Below the pieces are notes generated by a model. That model made no database searches, was not told the DNA's origin, and saw only the letters and a program-made list of their open reading frames with translations. Both the position numbers and the translations under genes were made by a program. Shown here piece by piece: positions 61,475 through 64,000 of a stretch of DNA of 64,000 nt. Every line of letters starts with the position of its first letter. Within the stretch, counting starts at the first letter, position 1. The DNA lies in the NCBI RefSeq assembly GCF_963678635.1, contig NC_087064.1:6486411-6550410 (forward strand), in the 5' to 3' direction. Origin of the DNA: Symsagittifera roscoffensis. Taxonomy: Eukaryota > Xenacoelomorpha > Acoela > Convolutidae.

Positions 61475-61523
61475 ATTTATGAGTTGGACCACCTCCCATC
61501 CGCTGGTGGTCCAACTCATAAAT
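61475..61523. repeat. Perfect 19-bp hairpin
   Basis: ATTTATGAGTTGGACCACC (61475-61493) is exactly mirrored at 61505-61523 around 11 nt. Outer C-rich and G-rich flanks extend the symmetry. It lies about 60 bp upstream of MFS exon 1. Confidence 0.85.
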
Positions 61524-64000
61524 TTAAGGGGGGGTAATACATTTTTGATTTGTGGTAGAAGCTTGCATGTTTAAGCTAGCTAACATTCAAAAAAACTCCG
61601 AATCTCGCCCTCCTTAAACACCGGTAATCACTTTTTCTGCAATTAATATCTAACAAAATTTTAACGAGCGTAACTAAAAAATCGCAGTTGTTTTTAAATA
61701 ATTCACCATAACTTTTCGATTATTTCAAGGTCAAATGATTGTTTTGTGATTTCATCAAAGTCGGAAGGTACTTACAAGGACTGGCAGGACTGACCATTTT
61801 TTAAATTTAAAGGTCAACCGGTATCGATGGCTGTTAACTAGTAATTCCGAAAGAAAAAAACTTGAAGCTTGACTTTATGAAACAATACTTAGCAACTGTT
61901 TTTAATTATCTATAGTTTGAACTAGATCATCGAACATTTCCGGTTCTGAATTGTAGAGAACACTTCAATTTAAATTTTCTAATTAAATATCAATTTTCTT
62001 CTAAAATGTTATTAGTCCGCTCTGCATTACTCTGTAATATTTAAGCAGTTATGAACTTTGATTCAATCGAGCAACATTTGCTAAGATTGTGATGTACTAC
62101 TCATTAAGAAGAAGCCATTTAATGAATCTTATTCAAAAAACTTGTTTAGAAGGGGACGGACCTTTTAGCATGTGTGTCGATTAGCATGCCCTTAAAAAAT
62201 TGCAGTTAGAAAGATCGCTAGTTCAATATTTTGCGAAACTCAATTATGTGCACGTTCATCGACTATTTAAGGAAGCGAGAGCGGCCCTATGATTTCCTTT
62301 AAAAGTCGAATAATATTTAAAATTTCAAGCTATTTAAGAATAAATTGTGTTTCTTCTAAATGCATATCTGATCAAATGAAATATCACATGCTAAAAGGAC
62401 GTATAAAAATGGCTACGCCTTCGCTTTTGCTGAGTGAAACTTGAAATTGAACTTCAAATATTTAAAATCGAACTAGAAATACTTTAAGTAAAAAATGAAA
62501 TATTAAAATAAAATATTAGAAACTTTGAAACGAAACAGCATACCATTTTATTAAGTTTTATCATGAAAAATTATTTGCGCCAAGCTATCCAAATTGTGAT
62601 CTTGCTCAGGACAAAAACGTGGCAAACATTCGGAAAAACTCAGAATCTAAATTTGATAATTTATTCCTCCATCGTTTAAATTAGTTTGCACTAGAAAAAC
62701 CAACAACTATAATAAATAATAAATTGTTTTCAGGAACACAAATTTGTAGATTATTATAAGATATTGGTAAAAAAAATATATCATCTTGTGAAGCCTGAGA
62801 GAAAGTCTTTTGACCAAATGGTCCGTTTTCAAACGTCTTTGAACTATCTTTTGGCATTAATTTTAATGCCAATTTGAATTTAAAAAATGTTGGATTCGTT
62901 TTTGAATTTCTTCAACTATATTCCCCCTTTTGGAAAAGGGGGAGATTCGTTACTAGGTATAAATTTCTCATATGCTTAACCGTTCTTTGTTTTTTATCAG
63001 GTGGGGGGATATACTTAAATAGATCAATTTTTGACATAGGAAACTTGATACCACTTTCATTTGTACCAGGAGAGACCAAATAGTCCTTGACGATTTTGTC
63101 AAATTTGAAAATGTATAAGAAGTTTTGTGACGCATCATTATCTATAAATGTCAAAAGGTATAATTTTTGCAACGTGATGTTGCACATGCTTTAAGAATTT
63201 CCGTTCCGATCTATTTCTGTTTTTGTTATAACAAATAAAAATCTAAACAAGGGGAGCTGGTTGCTGGGCCAGTAGCACAGAAATTTTTGACCAAACGAAA
63301 AACACTACGAAAACGTTTTTTTTTAAACGGCGTCGTTTTTTGATCTGATCGTCAATTAATAAATCAATCTGATAAACAGCCTAAAAACCCATTATTGATA
63401 GCCAATTTGGTACATTATACATCTTATTTCTTCTTAAAACAAATGAAAAAGAATATCTTCTTTGTTTTTTTAAACTGTTTTCTCAAGAAGGCAATAAAAA
63501 AATTTGGTAAACTAAATTCATAGTAGTAAAATTAATTTTTCAAATTTTGACTTGATTTAAAAGACAATAATTCTCAGCTTTGTTCGCTTTATTCGCTCAA
63601 ATTTAGAAGGAAAATAAAAAAAATCGAATTCATTTTTCTCGAAATTAAATCTAACTTCGAAAAAAGTGCTTTCTACTCAATTTTACAAAATCTTAAAAAC
63701 AATATCAATGTAAATTTTCAAATTCAATTTTGAGAGAGCTTTAAATATAAAAAAGTCTGGGCCAGCAAACGCCAAAAATGATTCAGAGATGTATTATTTG
63801 AAATAGCTAAAAATACTAAAACCGACTTTTAAAAAATCATAAAATATCGTTTTCCTCTAGCTATAATTCAAAAGTGTAAACTGAATAATAAAATAGACCC
63901 TTGGTCACTGTAAAAACACTGATTTCTTTTCGAATTGACACAACTTTTTTGATACTTATATCAGGGTTTGGTGTTCATTTTATTTATTCCGCTCAAAAAA
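61524..64000. other. AT-rich end of window, no supported gene
   Basis: Only low-complexity short ORFs occur here. A small perfect hairpin, CCCCCTTTT-GG-AAAAGGGGG, lies at 62923-62942. If the MFS gene has a further 5' exon it would be here, but no convincing candidate with a donor site was found. Confidence 0.6.

Overview
The window reads as nematode DNA, most likely Caenorhabditis or a close relative. This is an inference from three things: short 3' splice sites of the TTTTCAG/TTTTAG type in a clean six-exon gene, several uninterrupted poly-G tracts, and the mobile-element mix (Ty3-like, Pao/BEL, Penelope-like, palindromic MITEs). No rRNA, intact tRNA or CRISPR array was seen. Mobile DNA dominates; only one host gene is well supported.

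Region 1 (about 755-25340, minus strand) is one very large LTR retrotransposon of about 24.6 kb. Its two LTRs (919 bp each as aligned) differ at only 3 of about 895 visible bases. In sense order it carries: 5' LTR; primer-binding site; a 3-kb leader with a tandem and dispersed CCCCTCCGGATT motif; a 1371-aa Gag-protease ORF (coiled coil, capsid-like region, two CCHC knuckles, DTG protease); RT in a different frame; then RNase H, integrase and a long tail ending in a macro-like domain. A third, giant ORF (at least 2,900 codons over three overlapping frames) holds two separate SGNH-hydrolase-like domains. Pol has one in-frame TGA and ORF3 has two frame changes. The 3' LTR abuts a 200-N gap, beyond which lies a diverged LTR in the opposite orientation.

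Region 2 (25341-29475) is a decayed Penelope-like element. It has an inverted fragment carrying a GIY-YIG-type C-terminus, a hammerhead-like motif, and a broken RT with a PHD-type zinc finger between the AMGASLA block and YVDD. Region 3 (29.5-42 kb) is AT-rich, with tandem repeats and a few weak coding remnants. Region 4 (42030-44262) is a broken Pao/BEL pol. Region 5 (44.3-50 kb) holds a palindromic MITE, a dispersed repeat family, poly-G tracts and one unrecognised 294-codon ORF.

Region 6 (50367-61413, minus strand) is a host major-facilitator-superfamily transporter gene. Six exons join with consistent splice phases into about 494 codons. Its largest intron (6.6 kb) contains a second, older Ty3-like element (53987-59831, 216-bp LTRs, about 94% identical, likely TSD CCCT) with a textbook primer-binding site and polypurine tract but a broken coding region. 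The last 2.6 kb shows no supported gene.

The most unusual item is the giant element: a Ty3-type retroelement that adds a macro-like domain to Pol and a very large SGNH-bearing ORF3. Whether this family is already catalogued could not be checked here.
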